Shown here piece after piece: positions 11,685-23,400 of a stretch of 64,000 nucleotides of DNA. The position numbers were made by a program, and so were the translations under genes. The stretch covers positions 68,860,251 through 68,924,250 of the forward strand of contig NC_135173.1 in NCBI RefSeq assembly GCF_041146795.1, written 5' to 3'. Origin of the DNA: Maylandia zebra. Taxonomy: Eukaryota > Chordata > Actinopteri > Cichliformes > Cichlidae. The notes beneath the pieces are model-generated. The model worked only from the letters and a program-made list of their open reading frames with translations. It made no database searches and was not told the origin of the DNA. Position 1 is the first letter of the stretch. The number at the start of each line of letters is the position of its first letter.

Positions 11685-14214
11685 ATGTCGTACCCTCAGG
11701 GCTTCCTGTTCCAGCCCCACGCGCCTCTGGCTCTGCACTCCTCCTTCGGCTCCGGCCTCCTCCTGGGAGCGCGCTCCGAGGAGCTCGGCCGCTCCGCGTC
11801 CGGCTCCGCCTTCGCTCCGTACTCCGGACCGGCGACCTCCCCCGGCTTCGGCCCCCAGCTGCCCTACGGAGGGGAGCCGCGCGCCGCCGCGGCGCTCAGC
11901 TCCTATGTGGTGAGTGCGCGCGGAGACGGCCAGGGCTCGGGTCCGGGTCTGGTTCCGGTCCGTACAATGAAAATATCTGCTCTTCAAAAAGTTATTTTTC
12001 TCATTTATTTTCAATGATTTTTGAATTTATTATTACATTTATTTAAAATTCATTTTTAATCTGTTTTTTTATCTTTTTAAAAATCTTATTTATAAGATAA
12101 AAATAATTTTTAATTATTTGTCTTTTATTTTTGAATTAATTATTATTTATATTTATTAATTAAATTTTTAAATTTAGTTTTAATTATTCTTTAATTTATT
12201 TTATTTTAAAAAAAATTGTAAATTATTTTTAATGGTTTTTTTAACTTATTTTTGTTTTTACATTTTTATTTTTATATATATTTTTACTTATTCTTTAATT
12301 CATTTTTTTAAATTATTTTTTTAAATGTATTTTAAATTGAAGGAGGAACATTGTACATTTCTGTGAGGCTGTGAGATTTTTCAGGTGGATTAAACTGAGC
12401 GAGGTCTTTCCTCCTTCTGTGTTTGGGTCTGTAGTTTGAAGCCGTGTGGTCATGTGACCCTCAGGTTAAACTGCGTGGGAACTCGAGCTGACCACTAACA
12501 TGATGGTTTCTGTTTCAGAGTCCGGGTTACGACCCGTCCTCGGGCATCTCCGGGTCCTTGGACTACCACCCGTTTGGGGCGCTGGGCCCATATCCGTATG
12601 GAGACCCCGCCTACAGGAAGAACGCCACACGGGATGCCACGGCCACGCTGAAGGCCTGGCTTAGCGAGCACCGGAAGAACCCGTACCCCACCAAGGGCGA
12701 GAAGATCATGCTGGCCATCATCACGAAGATGACCCTGACGCAGGTGTCCACCTGGTTCGCCAACGCCCGGCGCCGGCTGAAGAAGGAGAACAAGATGACG
12801 TGGACGCCACGGAACAGGAGCGAGGACGAGGAAGAGGAGGACAACATCGACCTGGAACGCAACGAAGAGGACGAGGAGCCACTGAAGGCGAGCAGCGAGG
12901 AGACGGAGCCGAAGCGTGAAGCTGGTGAGTGAGGGGGGAGGGGTCCATCCATTGATTGATCGATTAATTGATGGGTTTTAAAATGACCTGCACGTGACAC
13001 GCGTCGGGAACCCGGAGACGTTTGCCGGCGCTCCTCTCCGTCCGTTCTTGTAGGTGATGACATCATCGCAGCAGCTGCAGTGGAAACAGTTTCATGAGGT
13101 TGGTTTTAGTTCTGAGTGTGAGCAGAGCGAGCGGCTCGTCCTGATCAGGTCTGTCGTTGTTACTGCTCCTGTTTGTTCATAGATCAGATTATTGATCAGC
13201 TTCAGATTTTCATCATTTCATCAGATCATCGGTTAAAATCAAAGAATGTTCTGGACCCGTTTTTTAAAAAGTGAAGAGCGGCAGGCGCACGGCGAGAGAA
13301 GCGGGAGAAGATGTTGGGAGCTGAGTGCGTTTAATGATGCTGAAGCGTGGAGACGGTCGGCGGCGACGTTCTTCTGATTGATTATTTCTCACTGATGATG
13401 TCATTGATCTGGACGAATCAAACACTTTCAGGCTGAACTCTTTTCTTTCTTCTTTAAAGTCGATTTATTGGTCGTGAGAGCAGCTGCTGATTGGCTGCTG
13501 ATTTTGTTTGGGCTGCGGAAACTGTGACCATAAGGCAGATGTGAGGGGGCGGGGTCTAATATGCAGTGCATTTTGTTTGTGTGTGTTTGAATCAAACTCA
13601 TAACCCTGCACGCTGAACCCTGATGTGTGTTTGGTCTGACCTGGCCTGTCCCACCTCCCCCCCCAGATTCCCGCAGTTTGGCGTTCAGAGAGGACGGCGG
13701 CAGCGACGCCGATCGAGGATTCGACGAGCTGGACTTTAAGGATTCCCCCGTGGACCGGAGACCCGTGGACATGTCGGCGGACCCTCCTCGGAGCGCCCCC
13801 ACTCTGAGCGTCTCGCTCAGAGTGCTGGAGGGGACGCGCACGCCGAGCCCGCGGTCTAAGGAGCGCCCCTGCGGCACCACCCAGGGGCCGAACGTGGCCC
13901 CCAAACCCAAACTCTGGTCGCTGGCTGAGATCGCCACGTCTTCGGACAAAAGCAAAGGATGTAGTGACTCTGCACAGAGCGTGGGGGCGGGACAGCAACG
14001 GACCCCGTTCCCCCACGGCCCCGCCTTGCCCCGACACTTCTATTACGCCTCCCCCTTCATCCCCGGATACTCCGCCTACGGCCCCCCGGGGCCCCTGCAC
14101 AGCGGCGCCTCGTCGTTAAACGGATTACTGCAGACGGCGGCCCGAGACCGCCGGCTGCGCTGCCAGAGCCAGTTGGAGCCACACGAGCACAGCAGAGGCA
14201 CGGCGAACGTGTAG
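11685..14214 (+). CDS. irx5: Iroquois-class TALE homeodomain transcription factor, IRX5 type
   Basis: DNA-binding developmental regulator acting in the nucleus. Three exons were read: 11,685-11,909, 12,519-12,924 and 13,667-14,214 (392 codons plus TAG), with donors GTGAGT and GTGAGT and matching phases. The start [11 protein letters not shown] matches the conserved IRX2/IRX5 N-terminus. The TALE homeodomain spans residues about 105-167 and has the three-residue loop ([10 protein letters not shown]) and recognition helix [13 protein letters not shown]. An acidic run follows at about 174-195. The Iro box, [14 protein letters not shown], is at about 293-306. The C-terminus (LNGLLQTA...SQSQLE-type) also resembles IRX5 rather than IRX3. 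At 392 residues it is shorter than the roughly 480 of mammalian IRX5, mostly between homeodomain and C-terminus. It may be the teleost b-copy, but one sequence cannot settle a versus b. Confidence 0.93.
12010..12345. other. Extremely AT-rich segment in irx5 intron 1
   Basis: Roughly 330 bases made almost wholly of TTTTATTT, AATTATT and similar words, in sharp contrast with the GC-rich exons on both sides. No ORF and no ordered tandem unit. Confidence 0.8.
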
Positions 14215-14332
14215 AGCGCCTCCACGGGTCTGCGCGGCCCCCGGGGGGCGGGGCAGACTGATTTGTTAACAGGAAGGTTGAATTTGAGACAGTTTTTCTA
14301 TGTTGATCAGATGTTTGTAATCCTCACGTATC

Positions 14333-14338
14333 ATTAAA
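14333..14338 (+). terminator. irx5 poly(A) signal ATTAAA
   Basis: ATTAAA lies 119 nt after the irx5 stop codon. It is a common variant poly(A) signal. A further AATAAA occurs near 14,530 and could give a longer 3' end. Confidence 0.5.
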
Positions 14339-14339
14339 G

Positions 14340-15963
14340 CCTAGTTTTATTAACCCGCCTGCTCTTCTTCACACGCAGATAACGAGCTGCTGATTTAACG
14401 AGCCGCGGCCTCAGCGGCCCGTTCACGCGCTCGTGTCACCTCGCTCGCATTTCTAACAACATTATCCAGGTTTCAGTTCAAATCCACCACACGTTTAACG
14501 AGCCGTCATCCAGCTGTTATTGATCTTTAAATAAAGTGCAGAGGACGGCGCCGCGTTCACTGAGCTGCTGTAAAACTGACGCTTTGATTAAATCCAGAGC
14601 AGCGCACGCGAGCGGCGTCCTCTCACAACCATCCAACCAAAACAAACGTCCAGGTTTAACCAATAAAAATCTGTTCTTCATTTACAAAATGACCTTTTTT
14701 CTGCATCTGATTAGATTTATGGAGTCGTTTCGTCTTTAATGTGATTCAGTTTGTGCTTTTATAATTATATTATATTATATGTAATAATTTAAACACAGAA
14801 ACAAACTGAAATTCAAACCTAAATATGAGCATCGTGTTAAATATTTAAATGAATCCTTTTGTAATTTAGCTTCTAATTAATTCATCTTTGAAAAATGTTT
14901 TCAGAAGTTTTTTTAAAATCTTTTTTAATTATTCGTCTGTTTTGTCTTAAATCCAAAAATTATGAAAGGACTGTTTCAGGATGAGTTCAGCTCATATTCT
15001 TATAAATCAATGAGTTGCATGAAACTGTCACACTGAGCTCATCACGTTGGTTTTCCTTCAGGTGTAAGTGTGCAGACCGCAGCGCAGCACCCACCTGAAT
15101 TTTTGCCATGACTCATTTCTTAACAGTTTCCTCCGTAATCGTTTCAAAATAACTCGAGCGCACTGGAGCCGACCGCAGACGCAAAGACCACAAAGACTGT
15201 AGCATTTTAAAACAACAATAAGAGCTTTTAAATGAAACTCATTCACAAATATGTGAGAGCTTTTACATCAGCAGCTCGTCTTAATTTGATTAAAGGACAC
15301 AATTTAATCACTTATCAAACCCGGTTTATGAACTAACACTGATCTGCAGTTTTTATATTCATCGTGAAACAGCAGGTGATCATGTGGAAGTGTAAATATT
15401 AAGCTGCTCTTTGGTAGCTTCGCTGCTCAGATTGATTTTGATGTTTTCAGAGAAGCAGGAATATTTTTCCCCCAAACTCGTAGCAGCGTTCAGGCCTCGG
15501 GGTGTGCTGCACAGCATCGCTGTAACATCAGCAGGATGCCAAATTACAGTAAAACTTTTACCTGATTTATTTTAACCAGGAAAAACCTGACAGCAGCCAG
15601 TACACACAAAATAACACACAAAGTACATACGCACATTAATGATCGCCGTCACAGACGGCCGGGCGGCGTCCTCCGCTGCAGAGGACCCCACGAGCTTTCA
15701 CTGGCGCCTTGAATGTGTGAAGAGGAAACCGAACGAATCAAACGCGTCGTCCTAAATGCTGAAGACTGACAGAAACAAACAACGTCCAACCCTCTGAGTG
15801 ATGGACACGTCATCCTGGAGACGCAGCATTAGAGAGAACAACAGTCACAGCAGACGTCTGTTTCTTATTCTACGCTTTGTACTGTCTTTCATCCTTCAGC
15901 TTGGCAACAAAACGAATTCATGAGGTTCATCCTGTGTTAAAGGTGCTGACAGCAGAAGAGCCA
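14340..15963. other. Gene-free DNA downstream of irx5
   Basis: Complex AT-rich sequence without splice-bounded open frames. Nothing recognised; regulatory elements of irx5 could lie here. Confidence 0.5.
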
Positions 15964-18900
15964 GGACAGGAGGACAGGAGGGGAGGGCAGGAGGACAGGA
16001 GGGGAGGGCAGGAGGACAGGAGGGGAGGGCAGGAAGACAGGAGGACAGGAGGGGAGGGCAGGAGGGGAGGGCAGGAAGACAGGAGGGGAGGGCAGGAGGG
16101 GAGGAGGGGAGGGCAGGAAGACAGGAGGACAGGAGGGGAGGGCAGGAGGGGAGGGCAGGAAGACAGGAGGGGAGGGCAGGAGGGGAGGAGGGGAGGGCAG
16201 GAGGGGAGGGCAGGAAGACAGGAGGACAGGAGGGGAGGGCAGGAGGGGAGGACAGGAGGGGAGGACAGGAGGGGAGGGCAGGAAGACAGGAGGACAGGAG
16301 GGGAGGGCAGGAGGGGAGGGCAGGAAGACAGGAGGGGAGGGCAGGAAGACAGGAGGGGAGGGGAGGAGGGGAGGGCAGGAGGGGAGGGCAGGAAGACAGG
16401 AGGACAGGAGGGGAGGGCAGGAGGGGAGGACAGGAGGGGAGGACAGGAGGGGAGGGCAGGAGGGGAGGGCAGGAAGACAGGAGGACAGGAGGGGAGGAAA
16501 GGAGGGGAGGGCAGGAGGGGAGGAGGGGAGGAGGGGAGGGCAGGAAGACAGGAGGGGAGGACAGGAGGGGAGGACAGGAGGACAGGAGGGGAGGGCAGGA
16601 GGACAGGAGGGGAGGGCAGGAGGGGAGGACAGGAGGGGAGGGCAGGAAGACAGGAGGGGAGGGCAGGAGGGGAGGGCAGGGCAGGAGGGGAGGAGGAGGG
16701 GAGGGCAGGAGGGGAGGGCAGGAGGGGAGGACAGGAGGGGAGGGGAGGAGGGGAGGGCAGGAGGGGAGGACAGGAAGACAGGAGGGGAGGAGAGGAGGGG
16801 AGGAGGAGGGGAGGACAGGAGGGGAGGGCAGGAAGACAGGAGGGGAGGACAGGAGGGGAGGGCAGGAGGGGAGGACAGGAGGGGAGGGCAGGAAGACAGG
16901 AGGGGAGGACAGGAGGGGAGGAGGAGGGGAGGACAGGAGGGGAGGGCAGGAGGGGAGGGCAGGAAGACAGGAGGGGAGGACAGGAGGGGGAGGGCAGGAG
17001 GACAGGAGGGGAGGACAGGAGGGGAGGGCAGAAGGGGAGGGCAGGAAGACAGGAGGGCAGGAGGACAGGAGGGGAGGAGGAGGGGAGGAGGAGGGGAGGA
17101 CAGGAGGGGAGGGCAGGAAGACAGGAGGGGAGGACAGGAGGGGAGGAGGAGGGGAGGACAGGAGGGGAGGGCAGGAGGGGAGGGCAGGAGGACAGGAGGG
17201 GAGGACAGGAGGGGAGGGCAGGAAGACAGGAGGACAGGAGGGGAGGGCAGGAGGGGAGGGCAGGAAGACAGGAGGGGAGGGCAGGAAGACAGGAGGACAG
17301 GAGGACAGGAGGGGAGGGCAGGAAGACAGGAGGACAGGAGGGGAGGGCAGGAAGACAGGAGGACAGGAGGGGAGGGCAGGAGGGGAGGACAGGAGGGGAG
17401 GACAGGAGGGGAGGGCAGGAAGACAGGAGGACAGGAGGGGAGGGCAGGAGGGGAGGGCAGGAAGACAGGAGGGGAGGGCAGGAGGGGAGGAGGGGAGGGC
17501 AGGAGGGGAGGGCAGGAGGGGAGGGCAGGAAGACAGGAGGACAGGAGGGGAGGGCAGGAGGGGAGGACAGGAGGGGAGGGCAGGAGGGGAGGGCAGGAAG
17601 ACAGGAGGACAGGAGGGGAGGGCAGGAAGACAGGAGGACAGGAGGGGAGGGCAGGAAGACAGGAGGACAGGAGGGGAGGGCAGGAGGGGAGGACAGGAGG
17701 GGAGGGCAGGAGGGGAGGGCAGGAAGACAGGAGGACAGGAGGGGAGGGCAGGAGGGGAGGAAAGGAGGGGAGGGCAGGAGGGGAGGAGGGGAGGGCAGGA
17801 AGACAGGAGGGGAGGACAGGAGGGGAGGACAGGAGGACAGGAGGGGAGGGCAGGAAGACAGGAGGACAGGAGGGGAGGGCAGGAAGACAGGAGGACAGGA
17901 GGGGAGGGCAGGAGGGGAGGACAGGAGGGGAGGGCAGGAGGGGAGGGCAGGAAGACAGGAGGACAGGAGGGGAGGGCAGGAGGGGAGGAAAGGAGGGGAG
18001 GGCAGGAGGGGAGGAGGGGAGGGCAGGAAGACAGGAGGGGAGGACAGGAGGGGAGGACAGGAGGACAGGAGGGGAGGGCAGGAGGGGAGGGCAGGAGGAC
18101 AGGAGGGGAGGGCAGGAGGGGAGGACAGGAGGGGAGGGCAGGAAGACAGGAGGACAGGAGGGGAGGACAGGAGGGGAGGGCAGGAAGACAGGAGGGGAGG
18201 GCAGGAGGGGAGGGCAGGGCAGGAGGGGAGGAGGAGGGGAGGGCAGGAGGGGAGGGCAGGAGGGGAGGACAGGAGGGGAGGGGAGGACAGGAGGGGAGGG
18301 CAGGAGGGGAGGACAGGAAGACAGGAGGGGAGGAGAGGAGGGGAGGAGGAGGGGAGGACAGGAGGGGAGGGCAGGAGGGGAGGGCAGGAAGACAGGAGGG
18401 GAGGACAGGAGGGGAGGAGGAGGGGAGGACAGGAGGGGAGGGCAGGAAGACAGGAGGGGAGGACAGGAGGGGAGGGCAGGAGGACAGGAGGGGAGGACAG
18501 GAGGGGAGGACAGGAGGGGAGGGCAGGAAGACAGGAGGGGAGGACAGGAGGGGAGGAGGAGGGGAGGACAGGAGGGGAGGGCAGGAGGGGAGGGCAGGAA
18601 GACAGGAGGGGAGGACAGGAGGGGAGGGCAGGAGGACAGGAGGGGAGGACAGGAGGGGAGGGCAGGAAGACAGGAGGGGAGGGCAGGAGGGGAGGGCAGG
18701 AGGACAGGAGGGGAGGGCAGAAGGGGAGGGCAGGAGGACAGGAGGGGAGGAGGAGGGGCGGACAGGAGGGGAGGGCAGGAGGACAGGAGGGGAGGACAGG
18801 AGCGGAGGAGGAGGGGAGGACAGGAGGGGAGGGCAGAAGGGGAGGGCAGGAAGACAGGAGGGGAGGGCAGGAGGGGAGGGCAGGAGGACAGGAGGGGAGG

Positions 18901-19200
18901 GCAGAAGGGGAGGGCAGGAAGACAGGAGGGGAGGGCAGGAGGACAGGAGGGGAGGACAGGAGGGGAGGGCAGGAGGACAGGAGGGGAGGACAGGAGGGGA
19001 GGAGGAGGGGAGGACAGGAGGGGAGGGCAGGAGGACAGGAGGGGAGGACAGGAGGGGAGGAGGAGGGGAGGGCAGAAGGGGAGGACAGGAGGGGAGGAGG
19101 AGGGGAGGGCAGAAGGGGAGGACAGGAGAGGAGGACAGGAGGGGAGGGCAGAAGGGGAGGACAGGAGGGGAGGAGGAGGGGAGGGTAGAAGGGGAGGGCA
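15964..19200. repeat. 3.2 kb G-rich minisatellite, core GGGGAGG(A/G)CAGGA
   Basis: Units GGGGAGGGCAGGA, GGGGAGGACAGGA, GGAGGACAGGA and GGAAGACAGGA are shuffled in higher-order blocks. The + strand is almost purely purine with clustered GGGG and GGG runs, so G-quadruplex or triplex structure is likely. No unit contains a stop in several frames, giving open frames of about 1,100 codons on both strands; these are repeat artefacts with only Gly/Arg/Gln/Glu/Asp or Pro/Ser/Leu/Cys. Confidence 0.97.
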
Positions 19201-19476
19201 AGAGGAAAGAAACCTTTAAATCAGAAACAAACACAATGTGGAGATATTGATGACAGCTGAGATCAGCAGACCGTTTTTTATTGAAGAAAATCTACAAACG
19301 TACAAAATGTAAAAATCTCAGGTGAGACAAAATCACACAAACTCGACCAAAGAAAGACTGAAAACACAACAAACACACAAAAAACAGTTTTACAAAGTTA
19401 CAAATCCTGAGAGTTAAAATATGAATGAATCTGCTTAAATACAAATAACAGGGAGAAGATTCCAGAAACACAAACG

Positions 19477-19478
<2 letters not shown>

Positions 19479-19555
<77 letters not shown>

Positions 19556-19573
19556 GACACACACACAAACACA

Positions 19574-19609
<36 letters not shown>

Positions 19610-19860
19610 GACACACACACACACACACACTCACAGACACACACACAAACACAGACACACACACACACACACAAACACAGACACACACACACACACACTC
19701 ACAGACACACACACACACACACACAGACACACACACACACACACACACAAACACAGACACACACACAAACACAGACACACACACACACTCACAGACACAC
19801 ACACAAACACAGACACACACACACACACACTCACAGACACACACACAAACACACACATAC
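19479..19860. repeat. (CA)n microsatellite, left part of the split tract
   Basis: CA repeat with recurrent interruptions CTCACAGACAC and AAACACAGACAC. The same interruptions occur at the start of the (CA)n tract at 40,401, suggesting the two were one microsatellite before the 20.5 kb insertion. Confidence 0.95.
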
Positions 19861-19884
19861 TGGTAAAGGTGAATTGGAAGGACA
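19861..19884 (+). repeat. Left terminal inverted repeat of the large insert
   Basis: Begins TGGTAAAGGTGAATT and ends GGACA, immediately after the CA tract. It pairs imperfectly with 40,374-40,397. The GGAC core recurs many times in both terminal 300-500 bp regions. Confidence 0.5.
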
Positions 19885-20126
19885 ATTTTTTCAAACAAGA
19901 TTTTTGCAACACTAAACGGACCCCCCTTTCCGCTTGTGCTAGATAGATGAAGTGCATCTTTAAAAATCCCATTTGAGTTGTACAACACAAATCTCACTTC
20001 AAAATTGTGAAAAACACACCAGAACTCAAAATATAAGAACCTGACAACATGGTGTAATAAGAGGACAACACTAATTAGGTAACTTGGCTCCTCCCCCTGA
20101 CATGAACAGTAATTGTCAGGGCTAAC

Positions 20127-20132
20127 TTTATT
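20127..20132 (-). terminator. Candidate poly(A) signal of the SET/recombinase gene
   Basis: AATAAA on the minus strand about 310 nt beyond the stop codon at 20,440 and still inside the left end of the element. It overlaps the inner inverted motif, so its role is not certain. Confidence 0.35.
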
Positions 20133-20439
20133 AACAGGACAAAGGCCATACACATACACAAACATGTATTTTGTGTGTATTAAAAGGGCAACAGGTGAAT
20201 AAAAGGAACAAATTGAGTGCATTTTACAAAAACAGGATTGTTTTGTTAACAGAAATGAAAATAACTGGCAATATAAAATTATATGTCCTCTTAGATCAGA
20301 TGCACTAAAACAGTGTCAACAAAATGAATTTACCAATCTTCTAATAGTAAAATTCTAAAATAAATAAATGAGAAACCAAAACATACAAAATATCTTTTGT
20401 AACTCCTCCAAGAAGTACTTTGGAGTTATGTAGACTCCT

Positions 20440-23400
20440 CTACATAGGATTTTCTTTTTTCTTCAACGACACGCCCCGATTCCTCACAAAATCTCTGATG
20501 TTTTGAATAGAACGACCAGCCAGAGCAGGATCTTCTGCAGTTTTGCATTGCTGGCATTCGATAATAGTGGCCAGTTTTCCTTTTTTGATATGTTCGCCAA
20601 AATACTTCATTATCGCAGCAACCTCCGTGGGAGACCAAGGATGCTTTTTGACCCTCCTTGCATTTTCCAGAGAAGCTAGAAGCAGAAAAAAATAAATGTA
20701 AACAAACTACTTTTTAAACAATTTTTAAATTAAAGGGGACGTATTATGCTCAATTGTGTGAGTTGACATGGTTGTAGGATGCAAAAATATAATGGCGATA
20801 ATCGGCTTCCTTCAAATAAGCCGAAGAATTGAGTTCTGCACACACTAGTTTTACAGCCCTGCTAAGAACAGTTAGTGTTTAGTCTACACAGCCCAAAGAC
20901 GGCCTTTGCATTGTCCACGAGGACAGGTGCTGAGGCTGTGATTATGCTGGATTGTGCAAAATACACTACCTGGGACCTAAAAGAGCTCCTTTTTTAGTTG
21001 TTGAAAACCTACACTTAAGGAGTCGGGAGGCAATTCATAACCAAATATACATACAAAAGCAACAAAAAAAAGTGGGTTTTGCATAATATGTCCCCTTTAA
21101 GGTGAATTTGTTGTAACAGTGTTTCTTTGGTATAAATCCTGTAATGCTGACTGTTTAAATACTTATTACAATGGATGAATACATTTATTTAAATGTAAAA
21201 TTCTGAAAGGTAGCCCACATTAAGTCAGAATTCCAATAAATAGCTATGGCAAATCACTATGGATGGAGAGCATTTTATTCCACACACCGTTATACAACAA
21301 AAAACATGTATAGCATGATATTGTAATAATTTGAAATGTATAACATATACTCAAACATTTCATATATAACTGTCTGACTCAAATGTTTATTTAAAAACAA
21401 GGGTGGACCCTGCCTGACCATGAGGTGGGCCTTCAGGTTTTTTCAGTGAACATAATTTTCTTCAAGACGTTCAGGTTACAGCCCACAATTAGCCAAACCA
21501 GCCCAAATTTTCCAATATTATCCAGATTCTGCCTATGGGAATAAGATGATGTTCAGAGTATGGAGATAATGTAGAAGCCCAATGGTTGAGGAATCCTCAA
21601 AATTAAAAACCCAAATCATAATATGTTCTCATTGCTTTGTTTATTAATTGTTTTGGTGCATTGCTGTTTTGAAAATGATAAGTATTTAAATGTATTACAG
21701 ATTAAAACAGGCATAGGGAAAGTAATTTAAACATTTATCCCATTACTTAATACAAGGTATTGTTCCACATTGAATGTGATTTATGTTTTACCTTACCAAG
21801 TAGGTTAATATAATTGTCTAACCAAGTTGTAGAATTATGGTACGGTCCCTGGCAGAAAGATGAGCATAGTCACCATACTGGCTTGGGTGGTGTGGATAAC
21901 TGGGTTCAAAAATGCATGAAGTTTACATTTGTGCTTAAGTGACTTTTGTATGCATGTCACCATTTACCAGATTGTTCATTTGTTTTCTTCTTACTGCTTG
22001 GCTTCATCTCCTTGTTTAGTATTCTGTTGGGTTCAATGACCTTACCCGCTCCATTTTTACTTTGTGCTGAAAAACAAAACAAAACAGTAAGCATATATTT
22101 GTTGTATTAAATCTCTTATAATGTAATGTCAAATGCTCCTGAATGTGGTCAAGCAACTAATGGACCTTGAAATCTTGAATATGGTTTCTAAGATAAATCC
22201 AGAGTCGCAACTATGACTTTTAGTTTAAGGTGACACATGTGAATGTGGAATATGGCTAGAGCTATTACAGCTGATATTAAAAGATACAAGGCTGAATTTT
22301 TCTCCAAACAAGACTCCGGTGTAGTGATGGGATTTCCGGCTCTTTTTAGAGATCCGGCTCTCTCGGCTCGGCTCACTAAAAAGAGCCGGCTCTTTCGGCT
22401 CCCGAACCGGCTCTTCAGGTTATTTTGTTGCTTTCATTCATTTATTATTAACAACAATATAAAATTATGCACAAAATGAATTACTAATGTTTCAAAACGT
22501 GTTTTCTATGTATATATGTTCATTATATAAATCTGCTTTTATTTATTCACTCCACATAAAATTTAAAAAATAAATTATAAAATACAAAAACCTACCATTT
22601 ACAATTTAACTTTTAAAATTTAAACTTTAAATTTAAAAATACCAAGTGCCCAGTGCACAGCTCAGTGGGTAGACACACTGGCAGCTTCACTTATATCACA
22701 CTTAATTCACTGTGTTTTATCTTCCCATCGCACTGATGAGTGGACAGTTTTCAGGTGCCCGTGCACCGGCTCTATATGATATCCTTTTCTTGCAGACTCT
22801 ACACTCTGCCTATGTATTGTCAGTAAAATTTAAATGGTTCTAGATTTTGCTTCTTTTCTTGGTGTCACTCATTTTCTTTACTCCACCTTTCTAATGTGAC
22901 GACATTGTCTCTTGTTGTTGCTCCCGGCTCTCTTTCTCTCTCTCTCCCTGCTGCTCTTTTCGTGTGCTACTGCTGTTGCGAGTGTAACTACCGCCCCTAG
23001 CTCCTCCCTCTGCTCAGAGGCGGGAGGGGTGCAAACGCAAGGCTCTGTTTGCGCCCCTCCCGTCTCTACTCAGCGCAAACACAAGGCTGACGTGCAGCGA
23101 AAAAAGTGAGAGAGAGGGCAAGAGAAAGTAAAAAAAAAAAAATCCACGGCTCCCAATAAGGAGCCGGCTCGCATCGTTCACTTCAAAGAACCAGCTCTAA
23201 GAGCCATTTCGTTCGCGAACGACCCATCACTACTCCGGTGACTGGTCAACTTTCCACTCACCACTGATTTACTGTAGAAAGAGGATGAGAGCGTAGAGGG
23301 AATACTTCAGAAGCGCAAACCAGGTAAATAAAGAGTAGTAGATCAGCCCTCCACACACCAACTATTTTCATCTCTCTTGATTAATCTCATCTCCTTCTGT

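Noticed and set aside
15877..19234. Open frames of about 1,100 codons on both strands
   Set aside because: They coincide with the G-rich minisatellite, contain only five or so amino-acid types and arise from stop-free repeat units.
20426..20638. 70-codon open frame at the end of the recombinase gene
   Set aside because: It is in the wrong frame. The spliced frame of the last exon ends at 20,440 and gives a coherent C-terminal domain.
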